Positions 12,301 to 26,843 of a DNA stretch of 64,000 nt are shown in pieces. Made by a program: the position numbers and the translations under genes. The DNA lies in assembly GCF_051401765.1 (NCBI RefSeq), contig NW_027480530.1, positions 62,001 to 126,000 on the forward strand. The letters are read 5' to 3'. The stretch comes from Calliopsis andreniformis. Its lineage: Eukaryota > Arthropoda > Insecta > Hymenoptera > Andrenidae. Each line of letters opens with the position of its first letter. Position 1 is the first letter of the stretch. The notes beneath the pieces are model-generated. The model was not told the DNA's origin and made no database searches. It saw nothing but the letters and a program-made list of their open reading frames with translations.

Positions 12301-13869
12301 TCCTGACACAGACACTGCTGCTGATGCTGACAATGCTCCTGACACTGCTCCTGACGCAGACACTGCTCCGAACAATGCTTCTGACACTGACACTGCTCCT
12401 GTCACTGGCACTGGTCCTGACACTGCTTCTGACACTGGCACTGGTCCTGACACTGCTCCTGACACTGACACTGCTCCGAACAATGCTTCTGACACTGACA
12501 CTGCTCCTGTCACTGGCACTGGATCTGACACTGTTTCTGACACTGGCACTGGTCCTGACACTGCTCCTTACACTGACACTGCTCCTGATACTGACACTGA
12601 CACTGCTCCTGACACTGCTCCTGACACAGAGACCGCTGCTGATACTGACAATGCTCCTCAAACTGCTCCTGACCGTGACACGGCTCCTCACACTGCACCT
12701 GACACTGAGCAGCTCCTGACACTGCTCCTGACACAGACACTGCTGCTGATACTGACAATGCTCCTGATACTTCTCCTGACACGGACACTGCTCCGGACAA
12801 TGCTCCTGACACTGACACTGCTCCTGGCACTCCTCCTGACACTGACACTGCTCCTGACACAGCTCGTGACAGTGAAACTGCACCTGCACTGTTCCTGACA
12901 CTGCTGCTCACACTGACACTGCTCCAGACACTGGCACTGGTCCTGACACTGCTCCTGACACTGCTCCTGACACTGCTCCTGACACTGACACTGCTCCTGA
13001 CACTGCTCCTGACAGTGACACTGCTGCTCATCCTGACACTGCTCCTGACACTGACACTGCTCCTGGCACTGCTCCTGACACTGACCCTGCTCCTGACACA
13101 GCTTCTGACGCTGACACTGCTCCTGACACTGCTCCTGACACTGACACTGCTCCTGACACTGCTCCTGACACAGACACTGCTCCTGACACTTCTCCTGACA
13201 CTGACACTGCTGCAGATCCTGACAATGCTCCTGGCACAACTCCTGTGACTGCTCCTGACACTGACACTGCTCCTGACACTGCACCTGACACTGCTCCTGA
13301 CACTGCCACTGCTACTACCACAGCTCCTGACACTGGCGCTGCTGCTGATACTTACAATGCTCCTGACAGTGCTCCTGACACTGACGGTGACACTGCTGAT
13401 GACAGTGACACTGACACTGACACTGCTCCTGTCACTGACACTGCTCCATGACACTGCTCCTGACACAGCTCCTGACACAGACCCTGCTCCTGACACTGCT
13501 CCTGACACTGCTCCAGACACTGACACTGCTCCTGACACAGCTACTGTCACTGACACTGCTCCTGACACTGCTCCTGACACAACTCCTGACACTGACACTG
13601 CTCCTGACACTGGCACTGGTCCTGACACTGCTCCTGACACTGCTCCTGTCACTGACACTGCTCCTCACACTGCTCTTCACACTGACACTGCTCCTGACAC
13701 TGCTACTGACACAGACACTGCTGCTGTTACTGACAATGCTCCTGAAAGGGCTCCTGACCCTGACACGGCTGCTCACACTGCTCCTGACACTGACACTGCT
13801 CCTGACACTGGTCCTGACACAGACACTGCTGCTGATGCTGACAATGCTCCTGACACTGCTCCTGACGCA
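9314..13869. repeat. Zone 2: mosaic block where slip junctions begin
   Basis: The first junction modules occur here (9314, 10021, 10440, 11153, 12707). They are interspersed with blocks containing CTCCGAACAATGCTTCTGAC and CTGTCACTGGCACTGG, which form a 108-bp period. A +1 register change (CTCCATGACAC, inserted A at 11937 and 13448) appears for the first time, plus a further -1 at about 12887 (CACCTGCACTGTTCC). Confidence 0.8.
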
Positions 13870-13880
13870 GACACTGCTGC
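11660..13880. repeat. Duplicated ~710-bp block at 1511-bp offset
   Basis: About 11660-12370 matches about 13170-13880. Shared landmarks 1511 bp apart include CTGCTGCAGATCC (PstI-type CTGCAG at 11699 and 13210) and the inserted-A slip CTCCATGACAC (11937 and 13448). The same block reappears inside each 2992-bp unit (CTGCAG at 15544, 18536, 21558). Confidence 0.8.
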
Positions 13881-16800
13881 TGATCCTGACACTGCTCCTG
13901 ACACTGACACTGCTCCTGGCACTGCTCCTGACACTGACCCTGCTCCTGACACAGCTTCTGACACTGGCACTGCTCCTGACACTGCTCCTGACACTGCTCC
14001 TGACACTGACACTGCTCCTGGCACTGCTCCTGACACTGACGCTGCGCCTGATACTGACTCTGACACTGCTCCTGGCACTGCTCCTGACAATGCTCTTGAC
14101 ACTGCTCCAGACACTGACACTGATACTGCACCTGACACAACTCCTGAAATAGCTCCTGTAACTGACACAGCTCCTAACACTGCTCCTGTCACTGACACTG
14201 CTGCTGATGCTGACAATGCTCCTGACACTGCTCCTGACACAGACACTGCTCCGAACAATGCTTCTGACACTGACACTGCTCCTGTCACTGGCACTGGTCC
14301 TGACACTGCTTCTGACACTGGCACTGGTCCTGACACTGCTCCTGACACTGACACTGCTCCTGTCACTGGCACTGGACCTGACACTGCTTCTGACACTGGC
14401 ACTGGTCCTGACACTGCTCCTGACACTGACACTGCTCCTGATACTGACACTGACACTGCTCCTGACACTGCTCCTGACACAGAGACTGCTGCTGATACTG
14501 ACAATGCTCCTCAACCTGCTCCTGACCGTGACACGGCTCCTCACACTGCACCTGACACCGAGCTGCTCCTGACACTGCTCCTGACACAGACACTGCTGCT
14601 GATACTGACAATGCTCCTGATACTTCTCCTGACACGGACACTGCTCCGGACAATGCTCCTGACACTGACACTGCTCCTGGCACCCCTCCTGACACTGACA
14701 CTGCTCCTGACACAGCTCGTGACAGTGAAACTGCACCTGCCACTGTTCCTGACACTGCTGCTCACGCTGACACTGCTCCTGACACTGGCACTGGTCCTGA
14801 CACTGCTCCTGACACTGCTCCTGACACTGCTCCTGACACTGACACTGCTCCTGCCACTGCTCCTGACACTGCTCCTGACACTGACACTGCTCCTGACACT
14901 GCTCCTGACACTGCTTCTGACACTGACACTGCTCCTGACACTGCGCCTGACACAGGCACTGTTTCTGGTACTGACACTGACACAGCTACTGACACTGCCG
15001 CTGCTCCTGACGCTGCTCCAGACACTGCAACTGACACTGGTACGGCTCCTCACACTGCTCCTGACACTGACACTGCTCCTGACACTGCTCCTGACACTGA
15101 CACTGCTCCTGACGCTGCTCCTGACACTGACACTGCTCCTGTCACTGACACTGGTCCTGACACTGCTTCTAACACTGGCGCTGGTCCTGACACTGCTCCT
15201 GACACTGACACTGCTCCTGATACTGACACTGACACTGCTCCTGACACTGCTACTGACACTGACGCAGCTCCTGACACTGCGAGTGACTTTGCTCCAGACA
15301 CTGACACTGCTCCTGACACAGCTCGTGACAGTGAAACTTCACCTGCCACTGTTCCTAACACTGCTGCTCACACTGACACTGCTCCTAACACTGGCACTGG
15401 TCCTGACACTGTCCCTGACACTGCTCCGGACACTGCTCCTGACGCTGACACTGCTCCTGACACTGCTCCTGACACTGACACTGCTCCTGACACTGCTCCT
15501 GCCACTGACACTGCTCCTGACACGGCTCCTGACACTGACACTGCTGCAGATCCTGACAATGCTCCTGGCACAACTCCTGTGACTGCTCCTGACACTGACA
15601 CTGCTCCTGACACTGCACCTGACACTGCTCCTGACACTGCCACTGCTACTACCACAGCTCCTGACACTGGCGCTGCTGCTGATACTGACAATGCTCCTGA
15701 CAGTGCTCCTGACACTGACGGTGACACTGCTGATGACAGTGACACTGACACTGACACTGCTCCTGTCACTGACACTGCTCCATGACACTGCTCCTGACAC
15801 AGCTCCTGACACTGACCCTGCTCCTGACACTGCTCCTGACACTGCTCCAGACACTGACACTGCTCCTGACACAGCTACTGTCACTGACACTGCTCCTGAC
15901 ACTGCTCCTGACACAACTCCTGACACTGACACTGCTCCTGACACTGGCACTGGTCCTGACACTGCTCCTGACACTGCTCCTGTCACTGACACTGCTCCTC
16001 ACACTGCTCTTCACACTGACACTGCTCCTGACACTGCTACTGACACAGACACTGCTGCTGATACTGACAATGCTCCTGAAAGGGCTCCTGACCCTGACAC
16101 GGCTGCTCACACTGCTCCTGACACTGACACTGCTCCTGACACTGGTCCTGACACAGACACTGCTGCTGATGCTGACAATGCTCCTGACACTGCTCCTGAC
16201 GCAGACACTGCTCCGAACAATGCTTCTGACACTGACACAGCTCCTGTCACTGGCACTGGTCCTGACACTGCTTCTGACACTGGCACTGGTCCTGACACTG
16301 CTCCTGACACTGACACTGCTCCGAACAATGCTTCTGACACTGACACTGCTCCTGTCACTGGCACTGGATCTGACACTGTTTCTGACACTGGCACTGGTCC
16401 TGACACTGCTCCTGACACTGACACTGCTCCTGATACTGACACTGACACTGCTCCTGACACTGCTCCTGACACAGAGACCGCTGCTGATACTGACAATGCT
16501 CCTCAAACTGCTCCTGACCGTGACACGGCTCCTCACACTGCACCTGACACTGAGCAGCTCCTGACACTGCTCCTGACACAGACACTGCTGCTGATACTGA
16601 CAATGCTCCTGATACTTCTCCTGACACGGTCACTGCTCCGGACAATGCTCCTGACACTGACACTGCTCCTGGCACTCCTCCTGACACTGACACTGCTCCT
16701 GACACAGCTCGTGACAGTGAAACTGCACCTGCACCGTTCCTGACACTGCTGCTCACACTGACACTGCTCCAGACACTGGCACTGGTCCTGACACTGCTCC

Positions 16801-19800
16801 TGACACTGCTCCTGACACTGCTCCTGACACTGACACTGCTCCTGACACTGCTCCTGACACTGACACTGCTGCTGATCCTGACACTGCTCCTGACACTGAC
16901 ACTGCTCCTGGCACTGCTCCTGACACTGACCCTGCTCCTGACACAGCTTCTGACACTGGCACTGCTCCTGACACTGCTCCTGACACTGCTCCTGACACTG
17001 ACACTGCTCCTGGCACTGCTCCTGACACTGACGCTGCGCCTGATACTGACTCTGACACTGCTCCTGGCACTGCTCCTGACAATGCTCTTGACACTGCTCC
17101 AGACACTGACACTGATACTGCACCTGACACAACTCCTGAAATAGCTCCTGTAACTGACACAGCTCCTAACACTGCTCCTGTCACTGACACTGCTGCTGAT
17201 GCTGACAATGCTCCTGACACTGCTCCTGACACAGACACTGCTCCGAACAATGCTTCTGACACTGACACTGCTCCTGTCACTGGCACTGGTCCTGACACTG
17301 CTTCTGACACTGGCACTGGTCCTGACACTGCTCCTGACACTGACACTGCTCCTGTCACTGGCACTGGACCTGACACTGCTTCTGACACTGGCACTGGTCC
17401 TGACACTGCTCCTGACACTGACACTGCTCCTGATACTGACACTGACACTGCTCCTGACACTGCTCCTGACACAGAGACTGCTGCTGATACTGACAATGCT
17501 CCTCAACCTGCTCCTGACCGTGACACGGCTCCTCACACTGCACCTGACACCGAGCTGCTCCTGACACTGCTCCTGACACAGACACTGCTGCTGATACTGA
17601 CAATGCTCCTGATACTTCTCCTGACACGGACACTGCTCCGGACAATGCTCCTGACACTGACACTGCTCCTGGCACCCCTCCTGACACTGACACTGCTCCT
17701 GACACAGCTCGTGACAGTGAAACTGCACCTGCCACTGTTCCTGACACTGCTGCTCACGCTGACACTGCTCCTGACACTGGCACTGGTCCTGACACTGCTC
17801 CTGACACTGCTCCTGACACTGCTCCTGACACTGACACTGCTCCTGCCACTGCTCCTGACACTGCTCCTGACACTGACACTGCTCCTGACACTGCTCCTGA
17901 CACTGCTTCTGACACTGACACTGCTCCTGACACTGCGCCTGACACAGGCACTGTTTCTGGTACTGACACTGACACAGCTACTGACACTGCCGCTGCTCCT
18001 GACGCTGCTCCAGACACTGCAACTGACACTGGTACGGCTCCTCACACTGCTCCTGACACTGACACTGCTCCTGACACTGCTCCTGACACTGACACTGCTC
18101 CTGACGCTGCTCCTGACACTGACACTGCTCCTGTCACTGACACTGGTCCTGACACTGCTTCTAACACTGGCGCTGGTCCTGACACTGCTCCTGACACTGA
18201 CACTGCTCCTGATACTGACACTGACACTGCTCCTGACACTGCTACTGACACTGACGCAGCTCCTGACACTGCGAGTGACTTTGCTCCAGACACTGACACT
18301 GCTCCTGACACAGCTCGTGACAGTGAAACTTCACCTGCCACTGTTCCTAACACTGCTGCTCACACTGACACTGCTCCTAACACTGGCACTGGTCCTGACA
18401 CTGTCCCTGACACTGCTCCGGACACTGCTCCTGACGCTGACACTGCTCCTGACACTGCTCCTGACACTGACACTGCTCCTGACACTGCTCCTGCCACTGA
18501 CACTGCTCCTGACACGGCTCCTGACACTGACACTGCTGCAGATCCTGACAATGCTCCTGGCACAACTCCTGTGACTGCTCCTGACACTGACACTGCTCCT
18601 GACACTGCACCTGACACTGCTCCTGACACTGCCACTGCTACTACCACAGCTCCTGACACTGGCGCTGCTGCTGATACTGACAATGCTCCTGACAGTGCTC
18701 CTGACACTGACGGTGACACTGCTGATGACAGTGACACTGACACTGACACTGCTCCTGTCACTGACACTGCTCCATGACACTGCTCCTGACACAGCTCCTG
18801 ACACTGACCCTGCTCCTGACACTGCTCCTGACACTGCTCCAGACACTGACACTGCTCCTGACACAGCTACTGTCACTGACACTGCTCCTGACACTGCTCC
18901 TGACACAACTCCTGACACTGACACTGCTCCTGACACTGGCACTGGTCCTGACACTGCTCCTGACACTGCTCCTGTCACTGACACTGCTCCTCACACTGCT
19001 CTTCACACTGACACTGCTCCTGACACTGCTACTGACACAGACACTGCTGCTGATACTGACAATGCTCCTGAAAGGGCTCCTGACCCTGACACGGCTGCTC
19101 ACACTGCTCCTGACACTGACACTGCTCCTGACACTGGTCCTGACACAGACACTGCTGCTGATGCTGACAATGCTCCTGACACTGCTCCTGACGCAGACAC
19201 TGCTCCGAACAATGCTTCTGACACTGACACAGCTCCTGTCACTGGCACTGGTCCTGACGCTGCTTCTGACACTGGCACTGGTCCTGACACTGCTCCTGAC
19301 ACTGACACTGCTCCGAACAATGCTTCTGACACTGACACTGCTCCTGTCACTGGCACTGGATCTGACACTGTTTCTGACACTGGCACTGGTCCTGACACTG
19401 CTCCTGACACTGACACTGCTCCTGATACTGACACTGACACTGCTCCTGACACTGCTCCTGACACAGAGACCGCTGCTGATACTGACAATGCTCCTCAAAC
19501 TGCTCCTGACCGTGACACGGCTCCTCACACTGCACCTGACACTGAGCAGCTCCTGACACTGCTCCTGACACAGACACTGCTGCTGATACTGACAATGCTC
19601 CTGATACTTCTCCTGACACGGTCACTGCTCCGGACAATGCTCCTGACACTGACACTGCTCCTGGCACTCCTCCTGACACTGACACTGCTCCTGACACAGC
19701 TCGTGACAGTGAAACTGCACCTGCACCGTTCCTGACACTGCTGCTCACACTGACACTGCTCCAGACACTGGCACTGGTCCTGACACTGCTCCTGACACTG

Positions 19801-22430
19801 CTCCTGACACTGCTCCTGACACTGACACTGCTCCTGACACTGCTCCTGACACTGACACTGCTGCTGATCCTGACACTGCTCCTGACACTGACACTGCTCC
19901 TGGCACTGCTCCTGACACTGACCCTGCTCCTGACACAGCTTCTGACACTGGCACTGCTCCTGACACTGCTCCTGACACTGCTCCTGACACTGACACTGCT
20001 CCTGGCACTGCTCCTGACACTGACGCTGCGCCTGATACTGACTCTGACACTGCTCCTGGCACTGCTCCTGACAATGCTCTTGACACTGCTCCAGACACTG
20101 ACACTGATACTGCACCTGACACAACTCCTGAAATAGCTCCTGTAACTGACACAGCTCCTAACACTGCTCCTGTCACTGACACTGCTGCTGATGCTGACAA
20201 TGCTCCTGACACTGCTCCTGACACAGACACTGCTCCGAACAATGCTTCTGACACTGACACTGCTCCTGTCACTGGCACTGGTCCTGACACTGCTTCTGAC
20301 ACTGGCACTGGTCCTGACACTGCTCCTGACACTGACACTGCTCCTGTCACTGGCACTGGACCTGACACTGCTTCTGACACTGGCACTGGTCCTGACACTG
20401 CTCCTGACACTGACACTGCTCCTGATACTGACACTGACACTGCTCCTGACACTGCTCCTGACACAGAGACTGCTGCTGATACTGACAATGCTCCTCAACC
20501 TGCTCCTGACCGTGACACGGCTCCTCACACTGCACCTGACACCGAGCTGCTCCTGACACTGCTCCTGACACAGACACTGCTGCTGATACTGACAATGCTC
20601 CTGATACTTCTCCTGACACGGACACTGCTCCGGACAATGCTCCTGACACTGACACTGCTCCGGACAATGCTCCTGACACTGACACTGCTCCTGGCACCCC
20701 TCCTGACACTGACACTGCTCCTGACACAGCTCGTGACAGTGAAACTGCACCTGCCACTGTTCCTGACACTGCTGCTCACGCTGACACTGCTCCTGACACT
20801 GGCACTGGTCCTGACACTGCTCCTGACACTGCTCCTGACACTGCTCCTGACACTGACACTGCTCCTGCCACTGCTCCTGACACTGCTCCTGACACTGACA
20901 CTGCTCCTGACACTGCTCCTGACACTGCTTCTGACACTGACACTGCTCCTGACACTGCGCCTGACACAGGCACTGTTTCTGGTACTGACACTGACACAGC
21001 TACTGACACTGCCGCTGCTCCTGACGCTGCTCCAGACACTGCAACTGACACTGGTACGGCTCCTCACACTGCTCCTGACACTGACACTGCTCCTGACACT
21101 GCTCCTGACACTGACACTGCTCCTGACGCTGCTCCTGACACTGACACTGCTCCTGTCACTGACACTGGTCCTGACACTGCTTCTAACACTGGCGCTGGTC
21201 CTGACACTGCTCCTGACACTGACACTGCTCCTGATACTGACACTGACACTGCTCCTGACACTGCTACTGACACTGACGCAGCTCCTGACACTGCGAGTGA
21301 CTTTGCTCCAGACACTGACACTGCTCCTGACACAGCTCGTGACAGTGAAACTTCACCTGCCACTGTTCCTAACACTGCTGCTCACACTGACACTGCTCCT
21401 AACACTGGCACTGGTCCTGACACTGTCCCTGACACTGCTCCGGACACTGCTCCTGACGCTGACACTGCTCCTGACACTGCTCCTGACACTGACACTGCTC
21501 CTGACACTGCTCCTGCCACTGACACTGCTCCTGACACGGCTCCTGACACTGACACTGCTGCAGATCCTGACAATGCTCCTGGCACAACTCCTGTGACTGC
21601 TCCTGACACTGACACTGCTCCTGACACTGCACCTGACACTGCTCCTGACACTGCCACTGCTACTACCACAGCTCCTGACACTGGCGCTGCTGCTGATACT
21701 GACAATGCTCCTGACAGTGCTCCTGACACTGACGGTGACACTGCTGATGACAGTGACACTGACACTGACACTGCTCCTGTCACTGACACTGCTCCATGAC
21801 ACTGCTCCTGACACAGCTCCTGACACTGACCCTGCTCCTGACACTGCTCCTGACACTGCTCCAGACACTGACACTGCTCCTGACACAGCTACTGTCACTG
21901 ACACTGCTCCTGACACTGCTCCTGACACAACTCCTGACACTGACACTGCTCCTGACACTGGCACTGGTCCTGACACTGCTCCTGACACTGACACTGCTCC
22001 GAACAATGCTTCTGACACTGACACTGCTCCTGTCACTGGCACTGGATCTGACACTGTTTCTGACACTGGCACTGGTCCTGACACTGCTCCTGACACTGAC
22101 ACTGCTCCTGATACTGACACTGACACTGCTCCTGACACTGCTCCTGACACAGAGACCGCTGCTGATACTGACAATGCTCCTCAAACTGCTCCTGACCGTG
22201 ACACGGCTCCTCACACTGCACCTGACACTGATCAGCTCCTGACACTGCGCCTGACACAGACACTGCTGCTGATACTGACAATGCTCCTGATACTTCTCCT
22301 GACACGGACACTGCTCCGGACAATGCTCCTGACACTGACACTGCTCCTGGCACTCCTCCTGACACTGACACTGCTCCTGACACAGCTCGTGACAGTGAAA
22401 CTGCACCTGCCACTGTTCCTGACACTGCTG
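13870..22430. repeat. Zone 3: three tandem copies of a 2992-bp higher-order repeat
   Basis: Copies begin at about 13870, 16862 and 19854. Landmarks repeat at exactly 2992 bp: GAG junctions 14560/17552/20544 and 16552/19544, CTGCAG 15544/18536, inserted-A slips 15782/18774, and CACCTGCACCGTTCC slips near 16732/19724. Copies 1 and 2 look nearly identical. Copy 3 has a 30-bp insertion near 20628, which makes later offsets 3022, and lacks about 336 bp after about 21985. 2992 is 4 modulo 6, so each full unit rotates the hexamer register by -2, matching three -1 slips and one +1 slip per unit. Confidence 0.92.
20628..20687. repeat. 30-bp duplication specific to third HOR copy
   Basis: CTCCGGACAATGCTCCTGAC followed by ACTGACACTG occurs twice in direct succession (CTCCGG at 20628 and 20658). 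The equivalent places in copies 1 and 2 (about 14644 and 17636) have it once. It is a recent small expansion by five hexamers. Confidence 0.88.
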
Positions 22431-24534
22431 CTCACACTGACACTGCTCCAGACACTGGCACTGGTCCTGACACTGCTCCTGACACTGCTCCTGACACTGC
22501 TCCTGACACTGACACTGCTCCTGACACTGACACTGCTCCTGACACTGCTCCTGACACTGACACTGCTGCTGATCCTGACACTGCTCCTGACACTGACACT
22601 GCTCCTGGCACTGCTCCTGACACTGACCCTGCTCCTGACACAGCTTCTGACACTGACACTGCTCCTGACACTGCTCCTGACACTGCTCCTGGCACTGCTC
22701 CTGAGACTGACGCTGCGCCTGATACTCACACTGACACTGCTCCTGACACTCCTACTGACACTGACACTGCTCCTGACACTGCTACTGACACAGACACTGC
22801 TGCTGATACTGATAATGCTCCTGAAAGTGCACCTGACCCTGACACGGCTGCTCACACTGCTCCTGACACTGACACTGCTCCTGACACTGGTCCTGACACA
22901 GACACTGCTGCTGATGCTGACAATGCTCCTGACACTGCTCCTGACACAGACACTGCTCCGAACAATGCTTCTGACACTGACACTGCTCCTGTCACTGCCA
23001 CTGGTCCTGACACTGCTTCTGACACTGGCACTGGTCCTGACACCGCTCCTGACACTGACACTGCTCCTGATACTGACACAGACACTGCTCCTGACACTGC
23101 TCCTGACACAGAGACTGCTGCTGATACTGATAATGCTCCTCAAACTGCTCCTGACCGTGAAACGGCCCCTCACACTGCACCTGACACTGAGCTGCTCCTG
23201 ACACTGCTCCTGACACAGACACTGCTGCTGATACTGACAATGCTCCTGATACTTCTCCTGACACAGGCACTGCTCCGGACAATGCTCCTGACACTGACAC
23301 TGCTCCTGGCACTCCTCCTGACACTGACACTGCACCTGACACAGCTCGTGACAGTGAAACTGCACCTGCCACTGTTCCTGACACTGCTGCTCACACTGAC
23401 ACTGCTCCTGACACTGTCACTGGTCCTGACACTGCTCCTGACACTGCTCCTGACACTGACACTGCTCCTGACACTGACACTGCTCCTGGCACAACTCCTG
23501 TGACTGCTCCTGACACTGACACTGCTCCTGACACTGCACCTGACACTGCTCCTGACACTGCCACTGCCACTACCACTGCTCCTGACACTGGCGCTGTTGC
23601 TGACCCTGACAATGCTCCTGACAGTGCTCCTGACACTAACGCTGACACTGCTGATGACAGTGACACTGACACTGACACTGCTCCTGTCACTGACACTGCT
23701 CCTCACACTGCTCTTCACACTGACACTGCTCCTGACACTGCTACTGACACAGACACTGGTCCTGACACTGCTTCTGACACTGGCACTGGTCCTGACACTG
23801 CTCCTGACACTGACGCTGCTCCTGACACTCACACTGACACTGCTCCTGACACTCCTACTGACACTGACACTGCTCCTGACACTGCTCGCGACATTGCTCC
23901 AGACACTGACACTGCTCCTGACACAGCTACTGTCACTGACACTGCTCCTGACACTGCTCCTGGCACAACTCCTGACACTGGCTCTGCTCCTGAACCTGAC
24001 ACTGCTCCTGACACTGCTCCAGACACTGACACTGCTCCTGACACTGCTCGTGACGTTGCTCCAGACACTGACACTGCTATTGACACAGCTCGTGACGGTG
24101 ACACTGCTCCTGCCACTGTTCCTGACACGGCTGCTCACACTGACACTGCTCCTGACACTGGCACTGGTCCTGACACTGCTCCTGACACTGACACTGCTCC
24201 TGACACTGCTCCTGACACAACTCCTGACACTGACACTGCTCCTGACACTGCTCCTGACACTGCTCCTGACACTGACACTGCTCCTGACACTGCTCCTGAC
24301 ACTGCTCCAGTCACTGACACTGCTCCTCACACTGCTCTTCACACTGACACTGCTCCTGACACTGCTACTGACACAGACACTGCTGCTGATACTGATAATG
24401 CTCCTGAAAGGGCTCCTGACCCTGACACGGCTGCTCACACTGCTCCTGACACTGACACTGCTCCTGACACTGGTCCTGACACAGACACTGCTGCTGATGC
24501 TGACAATGCTCCTGACACTGCTCCTGACGCAGAC

Positions 24535-24860
24535 ACTGCTCCGAACAATGCTTCTGACACTGACACTGCTCCTGTCACTGGCACTGGTCCTGACACTGCT
24601 TCTGACACTGGCACTGGTCCTGACACTGCTCCTGACACTGACACTGCTCCGAACAATGCTTCTGACACTGACACTGCTCCTGTCACTGGCACTGGTCCTG
24701 ACACTGCTTCTGACACTGGCACTGGTCCTGACACTGCTCCTGACACTGACACTGCTGCGAACAATGCTTCTGACACTGACACTGCTCCTGTCACTGGCAC
24801 TGGATCTGACACTGTTTCTGACACTGGCACTGGTCCTGACACTGCTCCTGACACTGACAC
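24535..24860. repeat. Triple 108-bp tandem repeat
   Basis: The module with GAACAATGCTTCTGACACTG, CTGTCACTGGCACTGG and GCTTCTGACACTGGCACTGG occurs three times in a row, landmarks at 24541, 24649 and 24757 (period 108). The third unit has GCGAAC instead of CCGAAC and GGATCTGACACTGTTTC instead of GGTCCTGACACTGCTTC. The same unit occurs as pairs at many places (for example 9680, 12370, 37090, 38220) and as a triple at about 40450 and 51415. Confidence 0.88.
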
Positions 24861-25784
24861 TGCTCCTGATACTGACACTGACACTGCTCCTGACACTGCT
24901 CCTGACACAGAGACCGCTGCTGATACTGACAATGCTCCTCAAACTGCTCCTGACCGTGACACGGCTCCTCACACTGCACCTGACACTGAGCAGCTCCTGA
25001 CACTGCTCCTGACACAGACACTGCTGCTGATACTGACAATGCTCCTGATACTTCTCCTGACACGGACACTGCTCCGGACAATGCTCCTGACACTGACACT
25101 GCTCCTGGCACTCCTCCTGACACTGACACTGCTCCTGACACAGCTCGTGACAGTGAAACTGCACCTGCCACTGTTCCTGACACTGCTGCTCACACTGACA
25201 CTGCTCCAGACACTGGCACTGGTCCTGACACTGCTCCTGACACTGCTCCTGAAACTGCTCCTGACACTGACACTGCTCCTGACACTGACACTGCTCCTGA
25301 CACTGCTCCTGGCACTGACACTGCTGCTGATCCTGACACTGCTCCTGACACTGACACTGCTCCTGGCACTGCTCCTGACACTGACCCTGCTCCTGACACA
25401 GCTTCTGACACTGACACTGCTCCTGACACTGCTCCTGACACTGCTCCTGTAACTGACACAGCTCCTAACACTGCTCCTGTCACTGACACTGCTGCTGATC
25501 CTGAGAATTCTCCTGGCTCTGCTCCTGACACTGACACTGCTCCTGACACTGCTCCTGACACTGACACTGCTCCTGATACTGACACTGACACTGCTCCTGA
25601 CACAGAGACCGCTGCTGATACTGACAATGCTCCTCAAACTGCTCCTGACCGTGACACGGCTCCTCACACTGCACCTGACACTGAGCAGCTCCTGACACTG
25701 CTCCTGACACAGACACTGCTGCTGATACTGACAATGCTCCTGATACTTCCCCTGACACGGACACTGCTCCGGACAATACTCCTG

Positions 25785-26110
25785 ACACTGACACTGCTCC
25801 TGGCACTCCTCCTGACACTGACACTGCTCCTGACACAGCTCGTGACAGTGAAACTGCACCTGCCACTGTTCCTGACACTGCTGCTCACACTGACACTGCT
25901 CCTGACACTGGCACTGGTCCTGACACTGCTCCTGACACTGCTCCTGACACTGCTCCTGACACTGACACTGCTCCTGCCACTGCTCCTGACACTGCTCCTG
26001 ACACTGACACTGCTCCTGGTACTCCTCCTGACACTGACACTGCTCCTGACACAGCTCGTGACAGTGAAACTGCACCTGCCACTGTTCCTGACACTGCTGC
26101 TCACACTGAC
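25785..26110. repeat. 216-bp local duplication of the CTCGTGACAG block
   Basis: The string CTCGTGACAGTGAAACTGCA with its following CCACTGTTCC occurs twice, about 216 bp apart (near 25838 and 26054), without an intervening GAG junction. A 216-bp duplication of the same block, in its CTCGTTACAG form, occurs at 39009 and 39225. Confidence 0.75.
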
Positions 26111-26149
26111 ACTGCTCCTGACACTGGCACTGGTCCTGACACTGCTCCT

Positions 26150-26780
26150 GACACTGCTCCTGACACTGCTCCTGACACTGACACTGCACCTGACACTGAC
26201 ACTGCTCCTGGCACAACTCCTGTGACTGCTCCTGACACTGACACTGCTCCTGACACTGCACCTGACACTGCTCCTGACACTGCCACTGCCACTACCACTG
26301 CTCCTGACACTGGCGCTGTTGCTGACCCTGACAATGCTCCTGACAGTGCTCCTGACACTGACGCTGACACTGCTGATGACAGTGACACTGACACTGACAG
26401 TGCTCCTGTCACTGACACTGCTCCTCACACTGCTCTTCACACTGACACTGCTCCTGACACTGTCACTGGTCCTGACACTGCTCCTGACACTGCTCCTGAC
26501 ACTGACACTGCTCCTGACACTGACACTGCTCCTGGCACAACTCCTGTGACTGCTCCTGACACTGACACTGCTCCTGACACTGCACCTGACACTGCTCCTG
26601 ACACTGCCACTGCCACTACCACTGCTCCTGACACTGGCGCTGTTGCTGACCCTGACAATGCTCCTGACAGTGCTCCTGACACTGACGCTGACACTGCTGA
26701 TGACAGTGACACTGACACTGACAGTGCTCCTGTCACTGACACTGCTCCTCACACTGCTCTTCACACTGACACTGCTCCTG
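26150..26780. repeat. 324-bp tandem duplication
   Basis: Two consecutive copies. CTGTGACTGCTCC landmarks (GTGAC at 26222 and 26546) and the following GCGCTGTTGCTGACCC and GACAGTGCTCCTGTCAC strings repeat at exactly 324 bp. A related single block lies at about 23500-23750. The unit is 54 hexamers, so register is preserved. Confidence 0.85.
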
Positions 26781-26843
26781 ACACTGCTACTGACACAGAC
26801 ACTGCTGCTGATACTGACACTGCTTGTGACACTGCTCCAGAAA

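Larger units (their letters stand above)
22431..26843. repeat. Zone 4: mosaic of junction modules and short duplications
   Basis: Array sequence continues with junctions at 23189, 24988 and 25683 and blocks shared with zones 2-3 and with downstream zones (for example the CTCCAGACACTGGCACTGG block near 22440, also near 16760, 19760 and 25200). The stretch 23500-24350 carries GCGACATTGCTCCAGAC and CTCCAGTCACTG markers that become common after 42 kb. Long-range order is less regular than in the flanking zones. Confidence 0.75.
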
